Numbered from the stretch's first letter, positions 9,208 to 18,475 are shown. The stretch: DNA of 64,000 nucleotides from Neobacillus sp. OS1-2 (GCF_030915505.1 NZ_CP133265.1:3500001-3564000); one strand, 5' to 3'. Made by a program: numbers and translations. Notes: a model not told the origin generated them from the sequence alone.

Positions 9208-9568
9208 TCGTGATTTTCTTCTTTTCGTAATGATTAAATAAAATGGTGCTGCCTTCCCAGCTTCCATAAACTCGAATGACATCACCGATGATGAAAGAAT
9301 CAGCTTTCACGTTTTTCTTAATTGGAGTGATCATTTTTGCGTTGATTATTTTTGATTCAGTTTGCAGTTTAAGTGTTTGTACAAAAATGTAGCGATGATA
9401 ATAAAAGCGCTGTCTCTCCTCCACAATATCTTTAATTTCTCCTGTAATGACGGCCTCATGCGGGATATTACCTACATTAAGCCATTTCACATCCTGCTCT
9501 TTCATCTCTTTTCTTGTCAGCCAGTAAAAATACAGGCAAATGATTGGAATAACGATGGCGGTAACCAT
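9191..9568 (-). CDS. Small membrane-anchored protein of unknown function
   Basis: I do not recognise this 125-residue protein. It starts with one hydrophobic segment (about 2-17, VTAIVIPIICLYFYWL), followed by a charged linker and a soluble part rich in beta-strand-like segments (about 30-115). That part includes GDVIRVYGSWEGSTILFNHYEKKK, which could be a small OB-like fold (weak inference). It has no counterpart in the B. subtilis ylbC-ylbD interval. The ATG at 9568 follows a purine-rich stretch. It may be co-transcribed with the upstream thioesterase gene, whose stop is 22 bases away. Confidence 0.65.
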   Translation of the reverse strand: MVTAIVIPIICLYFYWLTRKEMKEQDVKWLNVGNIPHEAVITGEIKDIVEERQRFYYHRYIFVQTLKLQTESKIINAKMITPIKKNVKADSFIIGDVIRVYGSWEGSTILFNHYEKKKITNNEKR

Positions 9569-9589
9569 TTTGATTAAACGCCCCTTACA

Positions 9590-10072
9590 TTATTTTTTAA
9601 TGATAAAAAAGGTTCCTGTTGCATAGGCGATTTTTTTTCCATCACTACGGTATACCTCCCCGGAGATAACCATCGTTTTACTGCCTTGATGAATGATTTC
9701 GGCTTTGCAACGAAGTGAATCACCAATACCTGGTGCAATATAATGAATATTAAGCTGATTGGTTACTGCGGCAAATCCTTCCGGAAGCTGTTGATAAGCC
9801 ATGACACCCATGGCCGAATCAAGAACGGTCGCTGTAATCCCGCCGTGGACAATACTAAGGTCATTATTAATAATTGGATTAATCGGAATAGTAATTTCGC
9901 AGGAATTTTGGTCAAAACTTCTTTCCATATGTAGAAGGCCATCAATAAAGGTATTCCTGTTTCGTTTAATTTTTCTTTGGACACCTTCTAATAGGGTGGC
10001 AATGGCCTGAAGGTCAGTTTCTGATCCGGTTTCGAGACATGTTTCTAATAATCGACGCAATTCGTCTTTCAT
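9590..10072 (-). CDS. PaaI-type hot-dog thioesterase
   Basis: The 160-residue protein belongs to the hot-dog fold acyl-CoA thioesterase group (PaaI / 4HBT type). The signature VHGGITATVLDSAMGVMAY near residues 86-104 has the conserved HGG and the following Asp that serve catalysis and CoA binding, and the long helix is intact. It probably hydrolyses acyl- or aryl-CoA esters in the cytosol; the substrate cannot be told. A helical N-terminal extension of about 35 residues precedes the domain. RBS AGAGGTAG precedes the ATG. Confidence 0.85.
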   Translation of the reverse strand: MKDELRRLLETCLETGSETDLQAIATLLEGVQRKIKRNRNTFIDGLLHMERSFDQNSCEITIPINPIINNDLSIVHGGITATVLDSAMGVMAYQQLPEGFAAVTNQLNIHYIAPGIGDSLRCKAEIIHQGSKTMVISGEVYRSDGKKIAYATGTFFIIKK

Positions 10073-10220
10073 ACTACTACCTCTTTCACTACATTATCTT
10101 CTGACATCTTACCACTTAGAAAGATAATAATAAATCATTTCACTCAGATTTGATGTTTCACATTTCATCTTTTCCTACATATTGTATTATTGGCGATTAT
10201 TATGGGCTGAGGTGAGAAAC

Positions 10221-10625
10221 ATGACGCAAAAAAAATTGCACCCTTCCGTGCTCAAATTCAAAGAATTTGTCAAAAGTAATCCGAAAATCATTAAAGAGGT
10301 TCGGGATGGGAAGGCGACCTGGCAAGAGCTATATGAGGATTGGTATTTATTAGGGGAAGAGGATCAACGCTGGGACGTGATAGGTACTGAAAAAAGCACT
10401 GACACTGAACCAAATAAAGAATCCAAGGGAGATTGGATGGCAAATATTATGGGGATGGTCAAAAAGATGGACCCAAATCAGATGCAAACTCATATTAATA
10501 ATTTAAGTCAGGCATTAGGGGCAATTCAGGGTGTTATTTCCCAATTCCAAGGTGGAAATTCTGCCCCGGGATCAAGTAAGCCACCCGAGGGGCCGAAGCA
10601 TCCTTTTGGATTTCGAAAAGACTAG
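10221..10625 (+). CDS. ylbD: YlbD-like putative spore coat protein
   Basis: This belongs to the YlbD-like family, annotated as putative coat proteins in Bacillus. The frame is open from 10182, but ATG 10221 with GAGGTGAG just upstream gives the family N-terminus MTQKKLHPSVLKFKEFV. The 134 residues have the conserved helical half (about 5-50, with WQELYEDWYLLGEED) and a Gly/Ser/Pro-rich C-terminal tail. It is followed after 19 bases by ylbE, with which it should form a two-gene sporulation operon. Confidence 0.83.
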   Translation: MTQKKLHPSVLKFKEFVKSNPKIIKEVRDGKATWQELYEDWYLLGEEDQRWDVIGTEKSTDTEPNKESKGDWMANIMGMVKKMDPNQMQTHINNLSQALGAIQGVISQFQGGNSAPGSSKPPEGPKHPFGFRKD

Positions 10626-10644
10626 TGGAGGGGAATCATAAATT

Positions 10645-10884
10645 ATGCGAAGAGATGTACTAGATTATATAGAACGCCAGAAGGACCTAAAGCAATTTGT
10701 TCGGGAGCAGCCACAATGGTATCGAAAACTATCAAGAAATCCCTATGATTTACAGTCGCTTGAAATTGCCTCCTTACATTATTATAAAAAGACTATTCCT
10801 GATCAAGTCGAAAAGTTTTCTAATAGTGTTCAAATGGCATCCATGATGTATCATATGTTTCAAGCAATGAAGACACAAGGGTGA
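10645..10884 (+). CDS. ylbE: YlbE-like protein
   Basis: This small soluble protein of 79 residues belongs to the YlbE-like family of unknown function. The conserved core contains IERQKDLKQFVREQPQWYRKLSRNP near residues 8-32, followed by a helical C-terminus. RBS GGAGGGG precedes the ATG. It lies directly after ylbD, as in B. subtilis, and is followed by a terminator, so the pair is one transcription unit. Confidence 0.85.
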   Translation: MRRDVLDYIERQKDLKQFVREQPQWYRKLSRNPYDLQSLEIASLHYYKKTIPDQVEKFSNSVQMASMMYHMFQAMKTQG

Positions 10885-10888
10885 CAAA

Positions 10889-10922
10889 AGACCACATTCA
10901 TTTTATATGTGGCTCTTTTTTT
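10889..10922 (+). terminator. Terminator after ylbE
   Basis: CCACAT pairs with ATGTGG across a nine-base loop, with weaker flanking pairs, and runs into CTCTTTTTTTT. Confidence 0.75.
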
Positions 10923-10987
10923 TGCGATTAGAATACGACTAAAAAGGTTAAAGGAGGCGAACAATACCTAAATAAGGAGTGATAAGG

Positions 10988-11434
10988 TTGAAGATGATTA
11001 TACGATTTTATATTCTACTAATCCTGCTATCGGGAATTGTTTCTGGATGCCAAAAAGATTTGCCAAAACCAGAAACAAAACCAAAAGTTATCTCTATTGA
11101 CCGGTCGAGTCATTCAGATGTCAATATAATCCCTGTTTATAATCAACATTCAAGGGAGATTCCATCATTATTTGTACAGCATAAGATAAAAGGAAATCAA
11201 CTTTTAGTTGAATGCATTGTTAATGGAATTAGTTTCAGGGAATCCGACCATTCTCGGAAAAAGACTGGGAAAATGGTTGTTTGGGTTGATGGGAAAAGGA
11301 ATACTGAAGTCACTTCAGCAGCGTTTATTATTAAGGGCCTTTCTCCTGGGGAACATAAAGTAAAACTTGAAGTGGTAAAACTTACAAATGAACCTTACGG
11401 ATTAGCAAAAGAATTTATGGTAAATATCCCTTGA
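10988..11434 (+). CDS. Putative lipoprotein of unknown function
   Basis: The N-terminus is a lipoprotein signal: a hydrophobic run, then GIVSGC with the lipidated cysteine. I choose the TTG at 10988, eight bases after AAGGAG at 10974-10979. The GTG at 10979 overlaps that ribosome binding site, and the ATG at 10994 is too far from it. The mature part (about 125 residues) has beta-strand-like segments and ends in LSPGEHKVKLEVVKL, which resembles an Ig-like or fibronectin-like fold (weak inference). It has no equivalent in the B. subtilis ylbE-ylbF interval. Confidence 0.68.
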   Translation: MKMIIRFYILLILLSGIVSGCQKDLPKPETKPKVISIDRSSHSDVNIIPVYNQHSREIPSLFVQHKIKGNQLLVECIVNGISFRESDHSRKKTGKMVVWVDGKRNTEVTSAAFIIKGLSPGEHKVKLEVVKLTNEPYGLAKEFMVNIP

Positions 11435-11495
11435 TAGGTAGAAAATTTAGCATTCCATATACTTTCATGGTAAAATGGCATTGGAGGTGGGCACA

Positions 11496-11933
11496 GTGCT
11501 TGCTACTATTGAAAGAATTGAATTATTGGAAAATGCAGAAGGTTTAGCTAAGATGGTATTAGAGTCCGATATTGCGGAACATTACCAAATATGTTTATAT
11601 AAAATGCAACATAACAAAGAAACACAACGAAAGATAAAACAATTTGCCAACCTTAAGGAACTTTATGAAGAGGTTCAACGCTTCGGAAAATATCATCCTG
11701 ATTATAAAAAGGTCATGATGAAAATTCGTGAGTATAAACGGGAAATGGATTTAGATCCTCTCGTTGCCGAGTTCAAGGTGGCTGAAAATGAATTACAAGA
11801 TCTTTTAGATCAAATCAGCAGGCTGGTCGGAAATGCAGTATCAGAACACATCAAGGTACCGAGTGGGAACCCATTTTTTGATAATGGCCACGGGAGCGGT
11901 TGTGGCACTGGCGGCAGCTGTGGGTGCGGATGA
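11496..11933 (+). CDS. ylbF: YlbF, Y-complex subunit controlling RNase Y
   Basis: YlbF forms the Y-complex with YmcA and YaaT, which steers RNase Y cleavage of polycistronic mRNAs and affects competence, biofilm and sporulation in B. subtilis. The helical domain with FGKYHPDYKKVMMKIREYKREMDLDP is typical. The C-terminal tail CGTGGSCGCG carries the cysteines that help hold an iron-sulfur cluster in the family. I choose GTG 11496, five bases after GGAGGTGG, giving 145 residues; the upstream ATG at 11475 lacks a ribosome binding site. Confidence 0.9.
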   Translation: MLATIERIELLENAEGLAKMVLESDIAEHYQICLYKMQHNKETQRKIKQFANLKELYEEVQRFGKYHPDYKKVMMKIREYKREMDLDPLVAEFKVAENELQDLLDQISRLVGNAVSEHIKVPSGNPFFDNGHGSGCGTGGSCGCG

Positions 11934-11968
11934 AAAAAATCAGCTTCCTAACTAGCTGATTTTTTTTA
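11933..11968 (+). terminator. Terminator after ylbF
   Basis: AAAAAAATCAGCT pairs with AGCTGATTTTTTT across an eight-base loop immediately after the ylbF stop, followed by a T-tract. Confidence 0.88.
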
Positions 11969-12042
11969 TTATGAATTGAAAAGGGTTGTTTTAATGTGCT
12001 AGACTAATGTAAAATGATGGTTTTGCTGAAGGGGAAAAAAGT

Positions 12043-12318
12043 ATGTTTGTTCAGAGACAGGGATTAGTTGTTTGGCTATATTCTTTAAAACAAGCTAAGA
12101 TGTTAAGACGATTTGGAAATGTTCATTTTGTGTCTAAAAAGCTTAAATATGTTGTCTTGTATTGTAATCAAGAAGAGATAGAGGGAATAATGGAAAAGTT
12201 AAATTCTTTTTCATTTGTTAAGAAAGTAGAACCTTCATATAAGCCATTTTTAAGAATGGAGTATGAAAATTCAGCCCCAGATAAGGCAAAGGAATATGAC
12301 TATAAAATGGGAATTTAA
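12043..12318 (+). CDS. ylbG: YlbG, DUF2129 protein
   Basis: This small 91-residue cytosolic protein belongs to the DUF2129 (YlbG/UPF0298) family, whose function is unknown. The conserved pattern [21 protein letters not shown] is at the N-terminus, followed by [15 protein letters not shown] and the motif [14 protein letters not shown] near residues 59-72. RBS GAAGGGG precedes the ATG. It is the last plus-strand gene before the minus-strand csfG-like RNA. Confidence 0.88.
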   Translation: MFVQRQGLVVWLYSLKQAKMLRRFGNVHFVSKKLKYVVLYCNQEEIEGIMEKLNSFSFVKKVEPSYKPFLRMEYENSAPDKAKEYDYKMGI

Positions 12319-12370
12319 ATAGGTGAGGGGATTTTGGAACCCTCACCTATTAATTTGGGTATTGGTTATA

Positions 12371-12519
12371 AAAAAAACCCTGCAGAATTTTCTGCAGGGT
12401 CCTTCTACATCCTAATAAAAGGATAGAAGGCAAAGGGAGAGGAGAAACCGGAGGAAGAACTTATGGGGAAACGTAAGTCTTCTCCGCGGTTGGCAACAAC
12501 ATCCTCGAATTGATGTTGT
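12371..12519 (-). ncRNA. csfG: CsfG-like forespore small RNA
   Basis: A minus-strand small RNA of about 150 nt is predicted from four linked signals. (1) A sigma-F-type promoter at 12526-12554. (2) A 5' hairpin, AACAACATC with GATGTTGTT. (3) A pyrimidine-rich unpaired centre with several CCUCC/CUCC and CCCC blocks that resemble anti-Shine-Dalgarno sequence. (4) A 3' hairpin (CCTTCTA...TAGAAGG), then a perfect 10-bp terminator whose T-run is on the minus strand. From memory, B. subtilis has the sporulation RNA CsfG in exactly this ylbG-ylbH gap, under sigma F and sigma G. Exact ends are estimates. Confidence 0.8.
12372..12400 (-). terminator. Minus-strand terminator of the csfG-like RNA
   Basis: ACCCTGCAGA at 12377-12386 pairs perfectly with TCTGCAGGGT at 12391-12400. 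The homopolymer is an A-run on the plus strand just before the stem, so the T-run belongs to minus-strand transcription. Confidence 0.85.
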
Positions 12520-12525
12520 TACTTA

Positions 12526-12554
12526 CATTATTTCCACTACGCAAAAGGTTATAC
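12526..12554 (-). promoter_or_regulatory. Sigma-F-type forespore promoter of the csfG-like RNA
   Basis: On the minus strand the -35 GTATA (12550-12554) and -10 GGAAATAATG (12526-12535) match GYWTA and GGNNANAHTR fully, separated by 14 bases. The same architecture and spacing is found before sigG in this window, which strengthens both calls. Confidence 0.7.
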
Positions 12555-12666
12555 GTCTATTTAATAATTTTTCCATCCGGGCTGTTTTTGCTAACCAGGT
12601 ATCAAGATAAAAAGAAATGCTAGAACGGATTGTCTACTTTTTATAAATTATGATAGGATGGTAAAA

Positions 12667-12717
12667 AAAGCATAAGGCGCCTGTTTATTAGCGCCGAAGG
12701 CTGGACATTTCTCAAAG
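12667..12717 (+). repeat. Short internally deleted copy of the dispersed GAAAAGCG repeat
   Basis: The stretch keeps the two ends of the 156-bp element found at 29498 and 44077: an AAAGC..GGCGCC start and a GCGCC..GCTGGACA(A/T)TTCTCAA end. The roughly 100-base middle is missing. The ends pair as GGCGC/GCGCC. It lies in the rsmD leader. Confidence 0.55.
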
Positions 12718-12753
12718 TCCAATATAATTCTGTTAAAATGTGGTGATAGGTCC

Positions 12754-13806
<1,053 letters not shown>

Positions 13807-13808
<2 letters not shown>

Positions 13809-13838
13809 AAGAGCTGGGCACGTGCCTAGCTCTTTTTT
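13807..13838. terminator. Bidirectional terminator between coaD and ylbJ
   Basis: AAAAGAGCT..GGCAC pairs with GTGCC..AGCTCTTTT; A and T tracts flank both sides. It overlaps the last codons of ylbJ. Confidence 0.85.
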
Positions 13839-15043
13839 AACCTGGTAAACAAGATTAGGATATGCAAAAACAAAGAACAGATGGTTATGAGCGGTCCCAT
13901 CTCCATCATTTTATGGTAAAAATGGTTCGTCCATGAACCTTCTTCGAAAAACCAACCAACTGGCAATGCGTTTGATGGCTGTTCTTTGTTAGTAAAATGT
14001 ACATAAATTGGTTTCCACAGAATAAGTGCAAAAAAACTGGCGAAAATACCGTGGAAAATTCTCGCAATAAAAAAGGGTTTAAATCTAATATCTGTTTGGG
14101 CAAGGATACTGGCGACCTGTGCTTGGACACTAAAACCGCTAAAAGCTAAAATAAAACTGACGATCACTGCCTGTTGAAGAAGTGTTGCAGTTCCAACATG
14201 GCTGGTCAGGTCACTTCCCAGTGTTATTTCAAATAGCCCAGATATTAGCGGGATACTTAATTTTTCCGGAAATGATAAAAATGCTAGGACAATTTCCACG
14301 AACCTACCAAGTGCTGCCGTTATATGTAAATGATAAAGAAGTTTATTTACTACTGAAAACACTATAATGAATCCGCCCACCATTAATAAGGTTTGAATCG
14401 AAGAATTGACAGCATCGCCAAGAAGTTTCCCTATTGGTCGATTATCTTTTAATCTAGTTTGATGTAAGGCAGATAAAGCTGCTTTTATTTTAAATTTTTT
14501 CCCTTTTTCAGTGGTTTTGTCGGGAGATTCATTTCCATAAAAACGCATGATAATCCCAACGGAGATATTCCCCAAATAATGGGCTAATGCCAGGAGAATC
14601 CCTAAATTAGGATTATGAAAGAATCCCACTGATACAGCCCCAAAGATAAATAACGGATTTGAGGAATTGGTAAAGGAAACAAGCCTTTCTGCCTCAATTT
14701 GGGTTAATTGCCCTTCTTGGCGTAATCTTGCGGTAAACTTCGCTCCTGCCGGAAATCCGGAGGCCATGCCCATTGCTAATACAAACCCGCCCACGCCGGG
14801 AACTTTAAAAAGAGGTCTCATGAAGGGTTCTAGTATAACACCAATGAACTTAACTACACCAAAGCCTATCAACATCTCGGAGACAATAAAAAAAGGCAAG
14901 AGGGAAGGAAAGACAATTTTCCACCACATATTAAGGCCGCGGATCGAGGCTTCAAACGATACTTGTGGAAAGGAAATTAGCGAAGCCGCTAAAATCGTGA
15001 CAGAAACAGAAAGAACGATTGTTTTTAATTTTGACCGAAACAA
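13826..15043 (-). CDS. ylbJ: Sporulation integral membrane protein YlbJ
   Basis: YlbJ is needed for spore cortex formation in B. subtilis and is expressed in the mother cell. This homologue has about nine hydrophobic helices and the nucleoside-recognition (Gate) domain pattern, for example GMASGFPAGAKFTARLRQEG and FTNSSNPLFIFGAVSVG. The frame is open to 15136, but I choose TTG 15043: AAGGAGGT ends seven bases before it, and the residues upstream show no signal or conservation. That gives 405 residues. It converges on coaD and diverges from ylbK. Confidence 0.88.
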   Translation of the reverse strand: MFRSKLKTIVLSVSVTILAASLISFPQVSFEASIRGLNMWWKIVFPSLLPFFIVSEMLIGFGVVKFIGVILEPFMRPLFKVPGVGGFVLAMGMASGFPAGAKFTARLRQEGQLTQIEAERLVSFTNSSNPLFIFGAVSVGFFHNPNLGILLALAHYLGNISVGIIMRFYGNESPDKTTEKGKKFKIKAALSALHQTRLKDNRPIGKLLGDAVNSSIQTLLMVGGFIIVFSVVNKLLYHLHITAALGRFVEIVLAFLSFPEKLSIPLISGLFEITLGSDLTSHVGTATLLQQAVIVSFILAFSGFSVQAQVASILAQTDIRFKPFFIARIFHGIFASFFALILWKPIYVHFTNKEQPSNALPVGWFFEEGSWTNHFYHKMMEMGPLITICSLFLHILILFTRLKKS

Positions 15044-15236
15044 TGAAGGGACCTCCTTCGGACCGATTGCTATAACTGTGCAATTCAATATTATCAATGC
15101 TAAAATAGAGAGTATTCTAAAAGTGAAAAATGCCAACCCTTGTCCCTATTTAATTCAAATATACTCATAGAACATGAATTTAGACCATAAGATTGAACGA
15201 GATTTCTATTCAGTAATTATTAGGAGGTCAAGCGAT

Positions 15237-16022
15237 ATGGAGCACCCAAAAATAGGCTTGGCACTTGGTTCCGGTGGTGCGCGCGGGTTTGCTCATTTAG
15301 GTGTCATAATGGCATTGACTGAAGCAGGAATTCCGATTCATTTGATTGCTGGCAGCAGTATGGGTGCGCTTGTGGCCAGCTTTTACGGTGCTGGGATTGA
15401 TTTGGATCGGTTATATAAACTATCGACCGCTTTTAAAAGGAAATACTTTTTAGATTTTACTGTTCCTAAAATGGGGTTAATCTCCGGTAAAAAAATCAAA
15501 GAGTTTATCAGGGTTTTTACCCACGGGAAAAATATTGAAGATCTAACTTTACCAATCAGCATTGTGGCAACTGATTTATTGACAGGAGAAAAAGTCATTT
15601 TTAAAAAGGGGCCAGTTGCAGAAGCGGTACGAGCAAGTATCTCCATCCCCGGTATTTTTGTGCCGGAAAAATATAATGGAAGAATGTTAGTGGATGGCGG
15701 GGTAACAGACCGTGTTCCTATTTCAGTTGCCAAAGAAATGGGGGCGGATATTGTCATCGCGGTGGATGTTTCGCGAGTGAAACGGAATGCTGAAATAACC
15801 ACCATTTACGATGTCATTATGCAGAGCATTGATATTATGCAAACAGAAATCATCAACAATCGAGAAAATTCTGCAGATGTGATGATCCGTCCTCCTGTTG
15901 AAATGTATAGCTCACGGGCCTTTACACATCATGAGGAAATCATTAATGCCGGAAGGGAAGAAACAAAAAAGCATATACGGCAAATTGAAACCGTTATTGA
16001 ACAATGGAAGGGTGAGCACTAG
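15237..16022 (+). CDS. ylbK: Patatin-like phospholipase family protein YlbK
   Basis: This belongs to the bacterial RssA/YlbK group of patatin-like serine hydrolases. The oxyanion-hole motif G11-S-G-G-A-R-G17, the nucleophile elbow G-S-S41-M-G and the catalytic D153-G-G are all present, so it should be an active lipase or esterase; the substrate is unknown. The open frame extends to 15174, but ATG 15237 is eight bases from AGGAGGT and gives 261 residues. It precedes ylbL by two bases and is coupled to it. Confidence 0.9.
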   Translation: MEHPKIGLALGSGGARGFAHLGVIMALTEAGIPIHLIAGSSMGALVASFYGAGIDLDRLYKLSTAFKRKYFLDFTVPKMGLISGKKIKEFIRVFTHGKNIEDLTLPISIVATDLLTGEKVIFKKGPVAEAVRASISIPGIFVPEKYNGRMLVDGGVTDRVPISVAKEMGADIVIAVDVSRVKRNAEITTIYDVIMQSIDIMQTEIINNRENSADVMIRPPVEMYSSRAFTHHEEIINAGREETKKHIRQIETVIEQWKGEH

Positions 16023-16024
16023 CC

Positions 16025-17044
16025 ATGCGTAAAAAAATTTATTTAGGGTCTTTACTATTAATAGCTCTTATTCTTATAGGCGGAATGTATTATTCCTTGC
16101 CATACTATGTATCAAAACCAGGAATGGCTAAAGAACTAGCGCCCATCATTTCGGTTGAGGAAGGCTACAAGGATGAAGGGAATTTCATGTTGACAACGGT
16201 TAGAATGGGTAGAGCCAATATTTATTCCTATTTAGAAGCAAAGCTTCGAAAATATGAAGAAATTTATCCTTTAGAAATGATATTATACAAAAAGGAAACC
16301 GAGGAAGAATACAATGCTAGACAGCTCCATCTAATGGCAGGTTCGAAACTAAATGCTATTGAGGTTGCCTACCGTAAAGCGGGATTACCTGTTCATTATA
16401 AATATAAAGGTATTTATGTTGTCCAGGTGGTTCCGGGAATGCCTGCGGAAGGAAAACTTCATGCAGGTGATCGAATTTATAAAGTAGATGGACATCAATT
16501 TCCTTCTTCAGAGAAATTTATTGATTATGTTGGTCAAAAACGTGTCGGGGATAAGGTCACGCTAACATATTCAAGAAATAAAAAAACACGGACAGCCAGC
16601 TTAAGTCTACAGCCATTTAAAGAAGATCCTACAAAAATAGGTATTGGTATTTCATTAGTGGACGATAAAGAAATTGTGGTTGAGCCTAAGGTAAAGGTAA
16701 GGACGGATGAAATTGGCGGACCGTCTGCCGGATTAATGTTTTCTTTGGAAATATATAACCAATTAACAAGTGAAGATTTAACTAAAGGGTACCAAATAGC
16801 CGGAACAGGGACGATTGACGGGGCGGGAAATGTAGGGCCTATCGGTGGGATAGAACAAAAGATTGTTGCGGCTGACAAGGCGGGTGCGGAAATTTTCTTA
16901 GCTCCAAATGAAAAAGGGGCAAAAAAATCAAACTATAAGGATGCATTAAAAACAGCAAATGAAATTAACACGAAAATGAAAATAGTACCAATTGATACAT
17001 TTGATGAAGCCGTTCATTATCTAGAACAACTACCTAAGAAATAA
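16025..17044 (+). CDS. ylbL: Membrane-anchored PDZ-Lon-type protease YlbL
   Basis: An N-terminal membrane anchor (about 6-27) is followed by a PDZ domain (about 115-195) and a Lon-type S16 serine protease domain (about 205-335). The Ser-Lys dyad is visible: S234 in GGPSAG and K279 in IEQKIVAADKAGA. In B. subtilis YlbL and CtpA degrade the SOS-induced division inhibitor YneA during checkpoint recovery. The gene follows ylbK by two bases and ends at a terminator shared with convergent tmcAL. Confidence 0.92.
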   Translation: MRKKIYLGSLLLIALILIGGMYYSLPYYVSKPGMAKELAPIISVEEGYKDEGNFMLTTVRMGRANIYSYLEAKLRKYEEIYPLEMILYKKETEEEYNARQLHLMAGSKLNAIEVAYRKAGLPVHYKYKGIYVVQVVPGMPAEGKLHAGDRIYKVDGHQFPSSEKFIDYVGQKRVGDKVTLTYSRNKKTRTASLSLQPFKEDPTKIGIGISLVDDKEIVVEPKVKVRTDEIGGPSAGLMFSLEIYNQLTSEDLTKGYQIAGTGTIDGAGNVGPIGGIEQKIVAADKAGAEIFLAPNEKGAKKSNYKDALKTANEINTKMKIVPIDTFDEAVHYLEQLPKK

Positions 17045-17077
17045 AAAAGGATGATGCATAGCGCATCATCTTTTTTA
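17043..17077. terminator. Bidirectional terminator between ylbL and tmcAL
   Basis: GATGATGC pairs with GCATCATC, flanked by A6 and T6 tracts, between convergent genes. Confidence 0.87.
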
Positions 17078-18289
17078 TTCAATATAAATGGGCGACTGTG
17101 AATATTCTCGCTTTATCATTTCCTTTTTCAGCTGATTAGGGACGCCAAGTGCATATACACGTGCTGCTCTAACATCAAGGAGGATTTCATTTCCCTTAAA
17201 GGAAGAAAGCTTAGAAATAAGAGGCAGGCTGAAATTCTTTTTATTCTTGTTCAAATATTCTCTACCATTGCTGGTCATCCCTAATAGTCTTAAATAGGTG
17301 GCGGTTTCTCGTTGATTTTTTAATTCTGTTTTTTTCGTATTCGTTAGAATATGAACGCACAGACGTTGTAGTCTTGTCCATGTATACCGTTTCGTTTTTA
17401 TCTTCTGCATAAATTCTTGAAAACTCCCAGCCTCTAAAGCCGCAGCCTGTAACCTGTTTTCAAGTCCCTCCTCCATCTCATAAATTTCTCGAAGGTCGTC
17501 CGGGGTCGTATGGAGAAGACGAAATTGCAGATAGCTCCAATAATTTTCCCATTGATGGAAAATTTGATAGCGTTGAAGATAGTCCTTTAACAATTGCCTG
17601 GTAGGTTCAGGTACGTATTGGTCAATTTCCGTTTTGCCATCTAATTTAGAGAAAATGGCCTTGCGGATACTCGTGGCACTTGCGATCGTTTCTGAGGCAA
17701 AATGTTCATCATGATAATCAGCATTTTTTCGGGTCACCGTCAACGGTTGCATCCCGCTTTTTAGTTTGTTAACCGCTTTTATGTATTCAAGTCCTAGGAT
17801 GTTGTTCGGTTTCGCTAAATCTAAGTAATTTTCTGAGTTAGCCAATAGTTTAAATGCAAGCGATACGGCTTTTGGATAACTGACACCTTTATCCATGTAT
17901 TGATGGATATTTTCATCAAATGGTTGTTTCTGCTCATTTAAAAAATCAATGGTCTGATAAAAATCAGAGATATTTCCATTCTCACTTCCGAAGCAGACTG
18001 ATTGGCAGCAGGCGGCATCTAGAATGGACACGGCTCCATTTGCAAATGTTTCTGCCTTATGGACAGCGAAGCGGTAGGGAAGTTCAAAGACAAGGTCGAC
18101 ACCACTCAATAACGCCATTTTCGTACGGTACCATTTGGAAACAAGTGCTGGCTCCCCTCGCTGCAAAAAGTTCCCGCTCATTACGGCGATGACAACATCA
18201 GCCGTTGCTGCTTCCTTCGATGCTTTTAAATGGAAGGCATGTCCGTTGTGAAAAGGGTTGTATTCGACAATTACACCAACAGCATTCAT
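17075..18289 (-). CDS. tmcAL: tRNA(Met) cytidine acetate ligase TmcAL
   Basis: TmcAL (YlbM) activates acetate with ATP and forms N4-acetylcytidine at the wobble position of elongator tRNA(Met). The 404-residue protein starts with a nucleotidyltransferase domain whose H14-N-G-H17 motif in EYNPFHNGHAFHL is intact. It is followed by GNFLQRGEPALVSKW and the family's helical C-terminal region. The ATG at 18289 gives the family N-terminus. The gene lies on the opposite strand to its neighbours, as in B. subtilis. Confidence 0.94.
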   Translation of the reverse strand: MNAVGVIVEYNPFHNGHAFHLKASKEAATADVVIAVMSGNFLQRGEPALVSKWYRTKMALLSGVDLVFELPYRFAVHKAETFANGAVSILDAACCQSVCFGSENGNISDFYQTIDFLNEQKQPFDENIHQYMDKGVSYPKAVSLAFKLLANSENYLDLAKPNNILGLEYIKAVNKLKSGMQPLTVTRKNADYHDEHFASETIASATSIRKAIFSKLDGKTEIDQYVPEPTRQLLKDYLQRYQIFHQWENYWSYLQFRLLHTTPDDLREIYEMEEGLENRLQAAALEAGSFQEFMQKIKTKRYTWTRLQRLCVHILTNTKKTELKNQRETATYLRLLGMTSNGREYLNKNKKNFSLPLISKLSSFKGNEILLDVRAARVYALGVPNQLKKEMIKREYSQSPIYIE

Positions 18290-18475
18290 TTACAATCTCC
18301 CTTTGATTTTTAACTTTTTTAACATTATAGCAAAATTCTAAGGAAACCAATCAAATAATGTGATAAGATGTTGAAGATGTTTGTCTTGGACTTATCTGGA
18401 TACACTATAAAGGAAAACTCTTTTAAGTAATTCTAGTTACTGTAACATCACCTGACGGGGTGTAAAGAAAAAACA

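Noticed and set aside
12660..12753. A plus-strand cis-regulatory leader for rsmD (ylbH leader)
   Set aside because: The structured, promoter-flanked and terminator-ended part of this gap reads on the minus strand; the plus-strand piece before rsmD is mostly a remnant of the dispersed repeat.
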